A DNA stretch of 26,687 bases from an uncultured Collinsella sp. (GCA_900551185.1 URVF01000002.1:1-26687), one strand, 5' to 3'. Shown: positions 6,939 through 15,536, numbered from the stretch's first letter. Made by a program: numbers and translations. The notes: a model not told the origin generated them from the sequence alone.

Positions 6939-7796
6939 TTACTCTGCTTTGCCCACAGAGTTGAGGTTGGTCATGCGGATCTTAACCAGCTCGGTGATCT
7001 CGCGCATGCCCTCCTTGGCCGGCTTCTTGGGATCGAAGCAGGCAGGGTTCTCGGCCATGTAGGCCATGAAGCCCTTGGTGTAGGCCTGACGCAGCTCGGT
7101 AGCGTAGTTAACCTTGCAGATGCCGTTCTTCACGGCCTCGGCGACCTGCTCATCGGGCACACCAGAGGTGCCGTGCAGAACCAGCGGCACGTCGACGGCG
7201 TCGCGGATGGCCTTGACCACGGACTGCTCGATGTGCGGATCGCTCGTGTACACACCGTGGCTGGTGCCAACGCCAATTGCGAGGGAGGTGCAGCCGGTAC
7301 GCTCGACGAACTCCTTGGCCTCGGCCGGATCGGTGTAGGGGCTCTCGCCCTCAACCGCGGGACCGTCGTCCTCCTTGCCGCCAACCTTACCGAGCTCAGC
7401 CTCGACGGGCACGCCCATGGCGCGGCCAGCGTCGGCGACGGACTTGGTCAGAGCGATGTTGTCCTCGAAAGACTCGTGCGAACCGTCAATCATGACAGAG
7501 GTGTAGCCAGTGCGGAAAGCCTGCATGCAGCGGTCATAGCCATCGCCGTGATCGAGGTGCAGAGCGACGGGCACGGAAGCGCGCTCGGCGGCAGCCTTGA
7601 CCATGCCGTAAAAGTAGTCCAGACCAGCGGTCTTGATGGTGCCCGGGGTGGTCTGCATGATGACGGGGGACTTGGTCTCCTCGGCAGCAGCCAGAACGGC
7701 CATAACAAACTCGAGGTTCTCAACGTTGAACGCGCCGACGGCGTAGTGGCCGGCCTGAGCGTCCTTGAGCATCTTTTCGGTGGTAACAAGTGCCAT
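6939..7796 (-). CDS. Class II ketose-bisphosphate aldolase, probably tagatose-1,6-bisphosphate
   Basis: This 285-residue zinc aldolase splits a ketose-1,6-bisphosphate into dihydroxyacetone phosphate and glyceraldehyde-3-phosphate in the cytosol. The catalytic Asp82 and zinc ligand His83 (LHLDHGD), Glu134 (EAELG), His180 (GTSHGVY) and His208 (LVLHG) are all present. The segments PGTIKTAG, GTSHGVY and GICKVNYATEL resemble GatY/KbaY/AgaY tagatose-bisphosphate aldolases more than glycolytic FbaA. With lacABC nearby and no class I lacD, it is the natural last enzyme of the tagatose-6-phosphate pathway; fructose-1,6-bisphosphate remains a possible substrate. ATG at 7796 is chosen because GAGGAG lies 9 bases upstream and the length fits the family. 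The frame stays open to 7937, but that extension has no counterpart. It is divergent from a DeoR-type regulator. Confidence 0.92.
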   Translation of the reverse strand: MALVTTEKMLKDAQAGHYAVGAFNVENLEFVMAVLAAAEETKSPVIMQTTPGTIKTAGLDYFYGMVKAAAERASVPVALHLDHGDGYDRCMQAFRTGYTSVMIDGSHESFEDNIALTKSVADAGRAMGVPVEAELGKVGGKEDDGPAVEGESPYTDPAEAKEFVERTGCTSLAIGVGTSHGVYTSDPHIEQSVVKAIRDAVDVPLVLHGTSGVPDEQVAEAVKNGICKVNYATELRQAYTKGFMAYMAENPACFDPKKPAKEGMREITELVKIRMTNLNSVGKAE

Positions 7797-8020
7797 GAGC
7801 GTTTGCTCCTCTCCCTCGCCCGCATCTGGACATCGGGCGTAGTTGTTCACAAGGCGTTTTACCTTGCGTTTTACTGCGCTCATTGTATGAAATTCAGCGT
7901 CTTTGCACGTGCGAGATATTGAGCCCATGCAGGTCAATACCGTCGTTTTTGAAAAGTAAACGGAAGGAATTGGAGCCGAGTGGGCGTGTTCGATATTGAA
8001 TTTTGGGCGTTGAGCGTCTT

Positions 8021-8036
8021 TCTTTTATAGAAAAGA
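8021..8036. promoter_or_regulatory. Palindrome in the aldolase/DeoR divergent region
   Basis: TCTTTT-ATAG-AAAAGA is a perfect inverted repeat with 6-bp arms in the 334-base divergent region (7797-8130). It could be an operator for the adjacent DeoR-type protein. No other copy was noticed and no confident -35/-10 pair is seen, so the role is a guess. The rest of this region shows no gene. Confidence 0.35.
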
Positions 8037-8130
8037 TAAGTAATCGAAAGGTGTTTTCTTACTCAAAAAGAAAATGAACGAAAATAGAGTCAACACAATT
8101 CCTGCAAATTTAGCCGAGAATGGAGCAGAC

Positions 8131-8934
8131 ATGACCCAAGCTACCAACCGTGCTTTTGCCGACGAACGCCGCGCCGCCATCATGGAAATGCTCGAGCACA
8201 ACGCCTCGGTGCAGGTAGCAGAAATCGCCCAGACCTTTGGCGTGTCCTCCGTCACCGCCCGCGCCGACCTGGACGCGCTCGCCGAAGCAGGCAAGCTGCG
8301 CCGCACACATGGTGGTGCCGTTTCGCTTCACAAGCGCCTGACCGTCTCCACGCAGGATCGCCGCATCAATGTCAACGTCGCCGCCAAGCAGGCCATCGCG
8401 CAAAGCGCCATCGAGCTCGTCAATGACGGCGACACGCTGCTCGTCGACTCGGGCACCACGGCGCTCGAGTTCGTCCGGCTCCTTGATCAGCGCGACGGCA
8501 TCACCGTTATCACGGCCGACATTACCATCGCCGATTATATTGACGAGAGCATGCCCTCGGTCGATGTCGTCATGCTGGGCGGGGCACTGCGCAAAGGTCA
8601 TCGCTATCTGTACGGCCCACTTACCATGCAGGCTCTCCAAATGGTCCACGCCGATCTTGCCGTCATGTGCCCTGGCGCTTTTGTTCCCGGCTGCGGCTTT
8701 ACGACCGACTTTCCCCAGATGGCCGAGACCAAAACAGCTATGATCGCCGGAGCCCATCAAAGCGTCGCCCTCATGGACGCTAGCAAGGTTAACGGACGCG
8801 GCATGTACCGCTTTGCCGAACTGACTGATGTCGACACCATCGTGATGGACCGTGACCCCGATCATGCCGTCGCCACCTCAATCGCCGAGGCCACCGACAG
8901 CGCACGTCCAGCCCTCATCATCGCCGGCGCTTAA
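8131..8934 (+). CDS. DeoR-family transcriptional repressor
   Basis: The 267-residue protein has an N-terminal winged helix-turn-helix (about 27-60: VAEIAQTFGVSSVTARADLDALAEAGKL type, then RRTHGGAV). A sugar-phosphate-binding domain follows, with DSGTT at 106-110. This is the plan of LacR, GatR, FruR and AgaR, which sense sugar phosphates. In Gram-positive tagatose-pathway operons, LacR is a DeoR protein that responds to tagatose-6-phosphate. Its position beside the aldolase and near lacABCFEG makes a similar job likely here. ATG at 8131 is preferred over the one at 8074 because GGAG lies 5 bases upstream and the family begins close to the helix-turn-helix. The gene is divergent from the aldolase. 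Confidence 0.88.
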   Translation: MTQATNRAFADERRAAIMEMLEHNASVQVAEIAQTFGVSSVTARADLDALAEAGKLRRTHGGAVSLHKRLTVSTQDRRINVNVAAKQAIAQSAIELVNDGDTLLVDSGTTALEFVRLLDQRDGITVITADITIADYIDESMPSVDVVMLGGALRKGHRYLYGPLTMQALQMVHADLAVMCPGAFVPGCGFTTDFPQMAETKTAMIAGAHQSVALMDASKVNGRGMYRFAELTDVDTIVMDRDPDHAVATSIAEATDSARPALIIAGA

Positions 8935-8976
8935 ACAAAAACCACCACAAAGGTGCCTGTCCCCTTTGTGGTGGTT
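8935..8976 (-). terminator. Terminator between convergent genes
   Basis: A perfect 14-bp stem (8940-8953 with 8963-8976) encloses a 9-base loop. On the minus strand it is followed by TTTTGTTT, so it serves best as the terminator of the flavodiiron gene. It lies 5 bases after the DeoR stop and may act for that gene too, without a T-tract. Confidence 0.8.
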
Positions 8977-9008
8977 GTGATGGCTGAGCGTCAAAAGTGA
9001 GCGTGTCG

Positions 9009-10169
9009 CTACTTGGACAGCTCGTCGGCGAGGGCCTCGATCTGGGCGCGCGAGGCTTCGTTGAGCGAGCCCAGCACAGTCACCTTGTTCTGCGTCAGGG
9101 TGATGTCCTTCATGCCCTCGAGCTCCTTGGTCATAACCTTGGCAGCCGCGGGTGCCCAAGAGCCGGCCTCGACGAGCGCCACCGTACGGTTCTGGTAGGC
9201 GTGCTCGGCGAGCGTATGGATGAAGGTGCTCATGCACGGGAAGATCTCGCCCTGATAGGTGATGGAGGCGAGCACCAGGCGGTCGTAGCGGAACGCGTCC
9301 TCAACGGCCTCGGCCATATCATCGCGAGCCAGGTCAAAGACGGAAACCTTCTGACCGCGGGCCTCGAGCGCAGATGCGAGTTCCTCAACGGCTGCCTTCA
9401 GATGGCCATACACACTCGCGTAGGCGATCGTGATGCCCTCGTCCTCGGGCTGATAGCTCGACCAGGTGTTATAGGTGTCGAGGTAGTAGCCCAGGTTCTC
9501 GGTCAGTACGGGGCCGTGGAGCGGACAGATGATCTGAATGTCCAGGTCGGCGGCCTTCTTGAGCACGGCCTGCACAAACTTGCCGAACTTTCCCACGATG
9601 CCAAAGTAGTAACGGCGTGCCTCGCAGGCCCAGCCCTCCGGATCCTCGATGTCGTTGGCGCCAAACTTGCCAAAGCCGTCGGCGCTAAAGAGCACCTTGT
9701 CGGTGGACTCGTAGGAGAAGAGCACCTCGGGCCAGTGCACGTTGGGAGCACCGACAAACGTCAGGCTGTGGCCGCCCAGATCGAGCACATCGCCCTCTTT
9801 GACGACCATCTTGCGCTCGGGGAAGTCGGTGCCAAAGTAGTTGACCATCATGCGGAAGGCGCCCATGCTTGCCACGATCTGCGCCTGGGGATAGCGCTCC
9901 ATAAAGGCAGCGATACCGGCGGAGTGATCGGGCTCCATGTGATGGACGACCAGGTAGTCGGGCGTACGGCCATCGAGCGCGGCCTCGAGGTTGCCGAGCC
10001 ACTCGTCGACAAAACCACCGTCGACCGAATCGGCGACAGCGATTTTATCGCCCAAGATAACGTAGCTGTTGTATGCCATACCATTCTCGGACACGTCGTA
10101 CTGGCCCTCGAACAGGTCAATGTCGTGATCGTCGACACCGATGTAGCGGATATCCTTGGTGATCTCCAT
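9009..10169 (-). CDS. Flavodiiron protein (A-type flavoprotein, FprA family)
   Basis: This 386-residue cytosolic enzyme reduces oxygen to water and/or nitric oxide to nitrous oxide and protects anaerobes. The N-terminal metallo-beta-lactamase-like domain carries the diiron ligands: H77-x-E79-x-D81-H82, then H145, D164 and H218. The flavodoxin-like FMN domain covers about 245-386, starting ITIAYASVYGH. No rubredoxin or reductase domain is fused, so an external electron donor is needed. ATG at 10169 is chosen because AGGAGG lies 9 bases upstream and the protein begins at the usual place. A palindrome sits just before this ribosome site. The gene is unrelated to the sugar genes on each side and appears to be its own transcription unit. 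Confidence 0.93.
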   Translation of the reverse strand: MEITKDIRYIGVDDHDIDLFEGQYDVSENGMAYNSYVILGDKIAVADSVDGGFVDEWLGNLEAALDGRTPDYLVVHHMEPDHSAGIAAFMERYPQAQIVASMGAFRMMVNYFGTDFPERKMVVKEGDVLDLGGHSLTFVGAPNVHWPEVLFSYESTDKVLFSADGFGKFGANDIEDPEGWACEARRYYFGIVGKFGKFVQAVLKKAADLDIQIICPLHGPVLTENLGYYLDTYNTWSSYQPEDEGITIAYASVYGHLKAAVEELASALEARGQKVSVFDLARDDMAEAVEDAFRYDRLVLASITYQGEIFPCMSTFIHTLAEHAYQNRTVALVEAGSWAPAAAKVMTKELEGMKDITLTQNKVTVLGSLNEASRAQIEALADELSK

Positions 10170-10185
10170 CAGGCAAAGCCTCCTA

Positions 10186-10208
10186 GATAGACAAAAAACC
10201 CGTCTATC
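10186..10208. promoter_or_regulatory. Palindromic operator candidate at flavodiiron promoter
   Basis: GATAGAC-N9-GTCTATC lies 17-39 bases upstream of the flavodiiron start codon. On the minus strand its edge overlaps a good -10 hexamer, TATGAT (10211-10206). A palindrome there would block initiation if bound. No -35 match is clear. The regulator is unknown; a redox- or NO-responsive one would make sense. Confidence 0.45.
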
Positions 10209-10297
10209 ATAACACTCGTCTTCATAGCCACGGCTATCTGCCGGCATCCTTATCGATTGTTATTGAGACAGAATATACCGCTGTTGACCTACAAAAA

Positions 10298-11329
10298 CTA
10301 TATGCGCGGCGCTGCTGTGCTATGTCGAATGATGAGCTGGCCGGGAATACGAATGGCAACGGTTTTGCCCGTTGCCCCCGCCTTGGGAACCGCGTGCTCG
10401 AACACCTCGCGTCCACGCTGATGCAAATCGAATCGAACGGTCGTGAGCTCGTTGTGTGCCACAAAATCATCGAGCGAATCGTCGACGCCCACCACGCTCA
10501 CGTCCTCGGGCACGCGCAGACCGCTATCGCGCAGTGCTGCAATCGCGCCATTTGCCATCTGGTCGTTTGCCGCGTAAATCGCCGTCATGGTGCGATCGTG
10601 CTCGGCCAGGTACCTGCCGGCCTCGTAGCCGCTGTTAGCAGACCAGTCGCCCTCGAGCGGCTCTGCCGGCTCGATGTGTTTACGCTCGAGTGCATCCTGC
10701 CAACCGGCGCGACGAAATTGCTCGTCGACTGAGAATGACGGGCCGCCAATATAGCGAATCTGCTCGTGCCCTAGCTCAAACAGGTGATCCATAAGCAAGA
10801 GCGAGCAGCCGTAATGGTCGGAATCGACCGTGGTCACCCGCGGGTGCGCGTACATGGTAACGATGACCGTGCCAATGCCCGGCAGTGGATCAAACGTCTC
10901 AAAATCGGGCGCCATGCGACTCATACCGATGATGATGCCGTCCACCGGCAATGCGGCCATACGACGCGTGGCCTCGGCAAGCGAAAACTCCTCGGTCTTG
11001 GACATCTCGACCAGCGTGATGGCGCAATTATGCTCGCGAGCAGCGCTGGCGATGCCGTCGATCATTGAGAGGTTGCCGAACTTGGTGACATCGTTGACGC
11101 ACAGGCCGACCGAATGATAACGGCCGTCGCGCAGCGAGCGACCGGCATAGCTCGGACGGAAACCGAGCTTTTGCATAGCGGCCTGTACGCGCTGGCGCGT
11201 CTGCTCGTTAACGTTAGGCAAGCCGTTGGCGACGCGCGAAACCGTCTGCTGCGAAACGCCGGCAGCGCGGGCGACGTCGGCCATGGAGACCGGACGCGAA
11301 CTGGTATCGTTGGACGGGCGCCTTGCCAC
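10298..11329 (-). CDS. LacI-family regulator of the gal operon
   Basis: The 343-residue protein has a LacI helix-turn-helix (about 15-35, AAGVSQQTVSRVANG), a hinge helix and a periplasmic-binding-protein-like sensor domain (from about residue 70; DVSVVGVDDS near the end of the second lobe). The recognition helix has Gln27-Gln28 where E. coli LacI has Tyr17-Gln18. The start is GTG at 11329, with AAGGTGA 4 bases upstream. The gene is divergent from galK, and three matching 14-bp sites lie between them. That makes it the probable local repressor of galKT and perhaps of itself. The inducer is not evident from sequence; galactose is the simple guess. Confidence 0.9.
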   Translation of the reverse strand: MARRPSNDTSSRPVSMADVARAAGVSQQTVSRVANGLPNVNEQTRQRVQAAMQKLGFRPSYAGRSLRDGRYHSVGLCVNDVTKFGNLSMIDGIASAAREHNCAITLVEMSKTEEFSLAEATRRMAALPVDGIIIGMSRMAPDFETFDPLPGIGTVIVTMYAHPRVTTVDSDHYGCSLLLMDHLFELGHEQIRYIGGPSFSVDEQFRRAGWQDALERKHIEPAEPLEGDWSANSGYEAGRYLAEHDRTMTAIYAANDQMANGAIAALRDSGLRVPEDVSVVGVDDSLDDFVAHNELTTVRFDLHQRGREVFEHAVPKAGATGKTVAIRIPGQLIIRHSTAAPRI

Positions 11330-11422
11330 AGGATCACCTTCACCCTTGCGAGATCTGAATAGCGTGAATGCCGGCCCGGTCAGAAATACATCCCGCGCCG
11401 AGGCCCGCTATCGTCGGACGCA

Positions 11423-11436
11423 TGTTAACGTACTCT
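11423..11436. promoter_or_regulatory. gal operator site 1
   Basis: TGTTAACGTACTCT matches the gal-type LacI operator at 13 of 14 positions (TG-N4-CG-N4-CA form). It lies 94 bases upstream of the LacI gene and may serve autoregulation. The 338-base divergent region 11330-11667 holds this and two further copies and no gene. Confidence 0.65.
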
Positions 11437-11545
11437 ACTTTTTCTATCTGCATCTCTTCTGCTTTATAAGTCCATACGGCGCTACCGTTCACGGCCGAAT
11501 ATCGACCGATTACCAGATTCTCAAAAAGTGACAAGCGTTGTGTTA

Positions 11546-11559
11546 TGAGTACGTTAACA
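11546..11559. promoter_or_regulatory. gal operator site 2
   Basis: TGAGTACGTTAACA is the gal-type operator in inverse orientation. It belongs to a 17-bp block (11542-11558) repeated exactly, inverted, at 11611-11627. It overlaps the candidate -35 box of galK, as expected for a repressor site. Confidence 0.75.
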
Positions 11560-11582
11560 TAGCCCGTAACATGCGATATCGT
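11554..11582 (+). promoter_or_regulatory. Candidate galK promoter
   Basis: TTAACA (11554-11559, one mismatch to consensus) and TATCGT (11577-11582, two mismatches) are 17 bases apart, upstream of galK. The -35 box lies inside operator 2 and operator 3 lies downstream of the start site, an arrangement suited to repression by looping or blocking. Confidence 0.45.
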
Positions 11583-11609
11583 GAACACCTGGTTCATGCC
11601 GCTTCAAGT

Positions 11610-11623
11610 TGTTAACGTACTCA
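11610..11623. promoter_or_regulatory. gal operator site 3
   Basis: TGTTAACGTACTCA is an exact gal-type site, 44 bases before the galK ATG and 64 bases (centre to centre) from site 2, about six helical turns. Confidence 0.75.
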
Positions 11624-11667
11624 TAACGACGCAAAACCCACCCGGGCGCGCCAAGGAAAGGACTCCC

Positions 11668-12873
11668 ATGACCACCCCCGACGAAAAGACATTCGCCACG
11701 CTCACCAAGCTGTTCGAGGAGGAGTTTGGCCCCATCGGCGACCGCCAGGTGCTCTACGTGCACGCGCCCGGCCGCTCCGAGATCAGCGGCAACCACACTG
11801 ACCACGAGGGTGGCCACGTTATCGCCGGCTCGCTCGATGTCGCCGTCGACGGCATCGCCGTGGCAACCGATTCCAACAAGGTTCGCGTAGCCGACGAGGG
11901 CTATCCCACGTTTGAAATCGCGCTCGACACGCTAGACGTTCAGGAGTCCGAGAAGGGCACGTCCGCGAGCCTCGTCCGCGGCATGGCCCACGAAATCGCT
12001 GCTCTGGGCGTTGAGCCCCAGGGCTTCGACTTTGCCTTCACCTGCTCTGTCCCCTCGGGCGGCGGCCTTTCCAGCTCCGCTGCTGTCGAGGCGGCATACG
12101 GTCGCGCCATGGAGACGCTCTGGGGCGCACCCGCCATCGAGCCCGTCGCGCTCGCCCAGATGAGCCAGCGCACCGAGAACAACTATTACGGCAAGCCCTG
12201 CGGTCTGATGGACCAGGCCGCCGTTTGCTTGGGCGGCCTAGCCTACATGGACTTTGAGGATCAGGCTCAGCCTAAAACCCAGAAGCTCGAGCTCAACTTT
12301 GAGGATCACGGTTATGCGCTCGTGCTCGTTAAGGTCGGTGCCGACCACGTGGCCGCCACCGACGACTACGCCGCCGTTCCGCGCGAGATGCAGGACGTCG
12401 CTGCCGAGTTTGGCAAGGCACGCCTGTGCGAGGTAAACGTAGCGGACTTTGACGCCAAGCTCCCCGAGCTGCGCGCCAAGCTGGGCGACCGCGCCTGCCT
12501 GCGCGCCGTTCACTACTGGTACGAAAACGGCCTGGTCGATAAGCGCTGGGAAGCCCTGAGCGCCGGCGACATCGATCAGTTCCTGGTCCTGACGCGCGAG
12601 TCCGGCGCCAGCTCTGCCATGTACCTGCAGAATGTCGTTGCCAAGCTGGGCTCCGAGCAGCCTTCGATGTATGCCCTGGCACTGGCCGAGCATGTGCTCG
12701 ACGGCCGCGGCGCCGTCCGTATCCACGGTGGCGGCTTTGGTGGCACCATCCAGGCCTTCGTGCCGCTCGATCTGGTCGACACCTTCATTGCCAAGATGAA
12801 CGGCTGGCTGGGCGAGGGCTCTGCCCGCCACTACGCGATTTCTGACAAGGGGGCTTACGCGGCATGGCTGTAA
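11668..12873 (+). CDS. galK: Galactokinase
   Basis: The 401-residue enzyme phosphorylates galactose with ATP to galactose-1-phosphate, the first step of the Leloir pathway. The galactokinase signature is at 35-49 (GRSEISGNHTDHEGG), the GHMP-kinase ATP loop at 129-139 (PSGGGLSSSAA), the catalytic-base Asp at 182 (CGLMDQ) and the C-terminal GGGFGGT motif near 375. ATG at 11668 is chosen because AAAGGA lies just upstream; the open frame back to 11581 crosses operator 3 and is not part of the protein. The gene overlaps galT by 10 bases, so the two are co-translated. Control by the divergent LacI protein is inferred from three operators. Confidence 0.96.
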   Translation: MTTPDEKTFATLTKLFEEEFGPIGDRQVLYVHAPGRSEISGNHTDHEGGHVIAGSLDVAVDGIAVATDSNKVRVADEGYPTFEIALDTLDVQESEKGTSASLVRGMAHEIAALGVEPQGFDFAFTCSVPSGGGLSSSAAVEAAYGRAMETLWGAPAIEPVALAQMSQRTENNYYGKPCGLMDQAAVCLGGLAYMDFEDQAQPKTQKLELNFEDHGYALVLVKVGADHVAATDDYAAVPREMQDVAAEFGKARLCEVNVADFDAKLPELRAKLGDRACLRAVHYWYENGLVDKRWEALSAGDIDQFLVLTRESGASSAMYLQNVVAKLGSEQPSMYALALAEHVLDGRGAVRIHGGGFGGTIQAFVPLDLVDTFIAKMNGWLGEGSARHYAISDKGAYAAWL

Positions 12874-14492
12874 TGACCGACGTGCGCGAGGCCGCGCAGA
12901 ACCTGATCGAGTACGCTATCCACCGATCGATGATCGGCCAGGACGATCGCATCTGGGCATACAACACCATTTTGGAGTGCATCGGCGCCACGGGCCCCGC
13001 ACTCGACATGGCCTGGGCGCTCCAGGTCGAAAAACTCTCGCTCTTGCACCCCGATACCCTGCCCGACTTTGACCTTGAAGGCACGCTTGCCGCGCTTGCC
13101 GAGGCTGCCGTTGCCAACGGTGCCGCCGAGGACACGGTGTCGGGCCGCGACCGCATCGCCATGCGCATCATGGGCGCGCTCATGCCGAGGCCTTCGGTTG
13201 TAAACGAGGAGTTCAACGGACGTATGGGCGTCAACGAGCCCCGCGCCGCGACCGACTGGTTCTACGGCCTGTGCTGCGACGCCGGCTACGTGCGCCGTGC
13301 CGCCATCGCGCGCAACATCAAATGGAGCACCCCCACCAACTGGGGCGACCTGGAAATCACCATCAACCTGTCGAAGCCCGAGAAGGACCCGCGCGATATC
13401 GCCGCGGCAGGTGCAGCCAAGAACACGGGCGAAAAGTATCCCGCCTGTCAGCTGTGCATCGAGAACGAGGGCTACCCTGGACGCTCCGCCGCAGCCGACG
13501 GCGGCGCCCACCCCGCCCGCCAGAATCTGCGTGTTATCCCCATTGAGCTCGACGGCGAGCGCTGGGGCTTCCAGTACAGCCCGTACGCGTACTTTAACGA
13601 GCACTGCATTGCCATGAGCTCCGAGCATCGTCCGATGCACGTCGACCGCAAGGGCCTGACCTGCCTGCTCGACTTTGTGGACCTGTTCCCGCACTACTTT
13701 ATTGGCTCCAACGCCGACCTGCCCATCGTGGGCGGCTCAATTCTGTCGCACGACCACTTCCAGGGCGGCGCGCACGAGTTCCCCATGATGCATGCCACCG
13801 AAATCTCGAAGTTTAACGTGCCCGGCTTTGACCAGGTCAGCGGTACCGTGTTACAGTGGCCGCTTTCGGTGCTGCGACTACGATCGCACGACCGCGCCCA
13901 GCTGCTCGACGCCGCCGAGAAGATTATCCTTGCCTGGCGCGAGTGGACCGATGAGTCGGTTGGCGTCATCGCACACACGGCCGACGGCGTGGCCCACAAC
14001 ACCGTGACGCCCGTCATTCGCCGCGTGGACTCCCGCGGCAACGCCGGCGGCGAAATCTACGAGGCCTACCTGGCGCTTCGCTGCAACATCACGACCGACG
14101 AGCATCCGCTGGGCGTATTCCATCCGCATGCTGAGTACCACCACATCAAAAAGGAGAACATCGGCCTGATCGAGGTCATGGGCCTGGCCATTCTTCCGCC
14201 GCGCCTGGTTCCCGAGCTCGGCGCTGTCCGCGAGCATCTGCTGGCAGCCAAGGCCGATGCCAGCTACAACCTTGCCGGTGCGCTCGAGGGCGATGATCTA
14301 TGCCGCAGCCACGCCGCATGGGCCGAGGATGTCTATGCCCGCCGCGCCGACGAACTTACGGCCGACAACGCCATCGATATCCTGCACGAGGAGGTCGGCG
14401 TGGTGTTTGGCCACGTGCTCGACAACGCCGGCGTTTTCAAGTGGGACGAAGCCGGCCGCGCCGCCCAACAGCGCTTTATCGACTCACTGTAA
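12864..14492 (+). CDS. galT: Galactose-1-phosphate uridylyltransferase, type 2
   Basis: The 542-residue enzyme exchanges UMP between UDP-glucose and galactose-1-phosphate. It belongs to the Firmicutes-type GalT class rather than the E. coli form. The histidine-rich active-site segment is SHDHFQGG (H296, H298), preceded by DLFPHYFIGSNADLPIVGG and followed by HEFPM. A second conserved block is HAEYHHIKKENIGLIEVMGLA. It is somewhat longer than the usual 490-500 residues. The start at 12864 lies inside the end of galK, with AAGGGGG 10 bases upstream; an in-frame ATG at 12873 overlapping the galK stop is an alternative. galE, needed to recycle UDP-galactose, is not in this window. A strong terminator follows. 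Confidence 0.95.
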   Translation: MAVMTDVREAAQNLIEYAIHRSMIGQDDRIWAYNTILECIGATGPALDMAWALQVEKLSLLHPDTLPDFDLEGTLAALAEAAVANGAAEDTVSGRDRIAMRIMGALMPRPSVVNEEFNGRMGVNEPRAATDWFYGLCCDAGYVRRAAIARNIKWSTPTNWGDLEITINLSKPEKDPRDIAAAGAAKNTGEKYPACQLCIENEGYPGRSAAADGGAHPARQNLRVIPIELDGERWGFQYSPYAYFNEHCIAMSSEHRPMHVDRKGLTCLLDFVDLFPHYFIGSNADLPIVGGSILSHDHFQGGAHEFPMMHATEISKFNVPGFDQVSGTVLQWPLSVLRLRSHDRAQLLDAAEKIILAWREWTDESVGVIAHTADGVAHNTVTPVIRRVDSRGNAGGEIYEAYLALRCNITTDEHPLGVFHPHAEYHHIKKENIGLIEVMGLAILPPRLVPELGAVREHLLAAKADASYNLAGALEGDDLCRSHAAWAEDVYARRADELTADNAIDILHEEVGVVFGHVLDNAGVFKWDEAGRAAQQRFIDSL

Positions 14493-14539
14493 TGATCCCT
14501 TGGGGACGGAGGAAAACAGATCATTTCGTCTTCAAGACA

Positions 14540-14579
14540 ACGGCGCCCGCCGGCAACATCGCCGGCAGGCGCCGTTTTT
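14540..14579 (+). terminator. Terminator of galKT
   Basis: The stem ACGGCGCC-C-GCCGGC / GCCGGC-A-GGCGCCGT has a 6-base loop (AACATC) and is followed by TTTTT. It separates galT from the convergent lacC and is a typical intrinsic terminator for the plus strand. Confidence 0.9.
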
Positions 14580-14600
14580 GAATGTTCGATGTCGCGACTC

Positions 14601-15536
14601 CTAGAGTTCAGTCACGACAACGCTGTTGTAGACCTCGTCCCAGCAGTCCATGACCAGATGGCCGGTCTTGGGATCCATAGCGTTAAGCTTGCCGCAGGTA
14701 TTGGCGGTCTTGAGCACCGTGACGTCGTCGGCACCAGCAGCAATGGCATGCGCAAAGCCGGCGATGGTCGAGTCGCCGGAACCCGTCGCGTTCACAGCCG
14801 CAATCGCGGGCGTCTTGGCGCGGAACGCGCGGCCCTCATGGAAGCCCACCGAACCGGCAGCGCCCATCGAAACGACAACCCAGGGAATACCGGCAAAGCG
14901 GCCATCGACGGCGAGCGCCTCGCGCAGGGCATCGACATCATCGGTCGTAAAGGACGTACCCAGCAGGCCGTTAATCTCGGTCAGGTTGGGCTTTACGAGC
15001 TCAGGCTTAGCGTCGGACTCCAGCGCGGCCTCCAGCGATGCACCCGAGGTGTCGAGCAGCACCTTGGCGCCCGCCTCCTCGGCGATCTTGACGAGCTCGG
15101 CATAGTAGCCGGCATCGACGCCACGCGGCAGCGAGCCCGAAAGCGTCACAACGTCCGCCTTCGCTGCAAGCTCGGCGAACTTGGCCGTGAAGGCCTCGAG
15201 CTCGGCCGGGGCGATCTGCGGGCCGCTCTCCAGCAGCTCGGTCTGATTACCCTCGTGCAGAATATTCAGGCAGATGCGCGTCTCACCGGCGATGGGCACA
15301 AAGTCGTTCTTGACGCCATCGGCATCCATAAGCTCGGCCATATAGGCACCCATGTGGCCGCCAAGCAGGCCAGTCGCGAGCACGTCGTCGCCCAGCTGCA
15401 ACAACACGCGGCTCACGTTGAGGCCCTTGCCACCAGCGGTCTTTTCGGGCGTCACGCGGTTAACATCGTCGATGATCAGCTTGTCGAGCTGATAGCGCGT
15501 ATCAATCGACGGGTTCATGGTAACGGTCAGAATCAT
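14601..15536 (-). CDS. lacC: Tagatose-6-phosphate kinase (PfkB family)
   Basis: The 311-residue kinase phosphorylates tagatose-6-phosphate to tagatose-1,6-bisphosphate. The first PfkB signature is GGKGLN (35-40), and the second is NATGSGDST with catalytic Asp254. The N-terminus MILTVTMNPSIDTRYQLDKL and the length match LacC. 1-Phosphofructokinase (FruK) is the close relative, and operon context with lacAB decides in favour of LacC. ATG at 15536 is used because AGGAG lies 6 bases upstream; the 15-codon open extension upstream has no support. It is the last gene of the leftward lacA-lacB-lacX-lacC group. Confidence 0.93.
   Translation of the reverse strand: MILTVTMNPSIDTRYQLDKLIIDDVNRVTPEKTAGGKGLNVSRVLLQLGDDVLATGLLGGHMGAYMAELMDADGVKNDFVPIAGETRICLNILHEGNQTELLESGPQIAPAELEAFTAKFAELAAKADVVTLSGSLPRGVDAGYYAELVKIAEEAGAKVLLDTSGASLEAALESDAKPELVKPNLTEINGLLGTSFTTDDVDALREALAVDGRFAGIPWVVVSMGAAGSVGFHEGRAFRAKTPAIAAVNATGSGDSTIAGFAHAIAAGADDVTVLKTANTCGKLNAMDPKTGHLVMDCWDEVYNSVVVTEL

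Noticed and set aside
7797..7937. N-terminal extension of the aldolase to 7937
   Set aside because: The added residues have no counterpart in class II aldolases, and the ATG at 7796 has a ribosome site.
14493..14539. Possible regulatory motif after galT (GGGGACGGAGGAAAACAG)
   Set aside because: It resembles the GGGGACG intergenic words, but it is short, unpaired and without a second full copy in the window.
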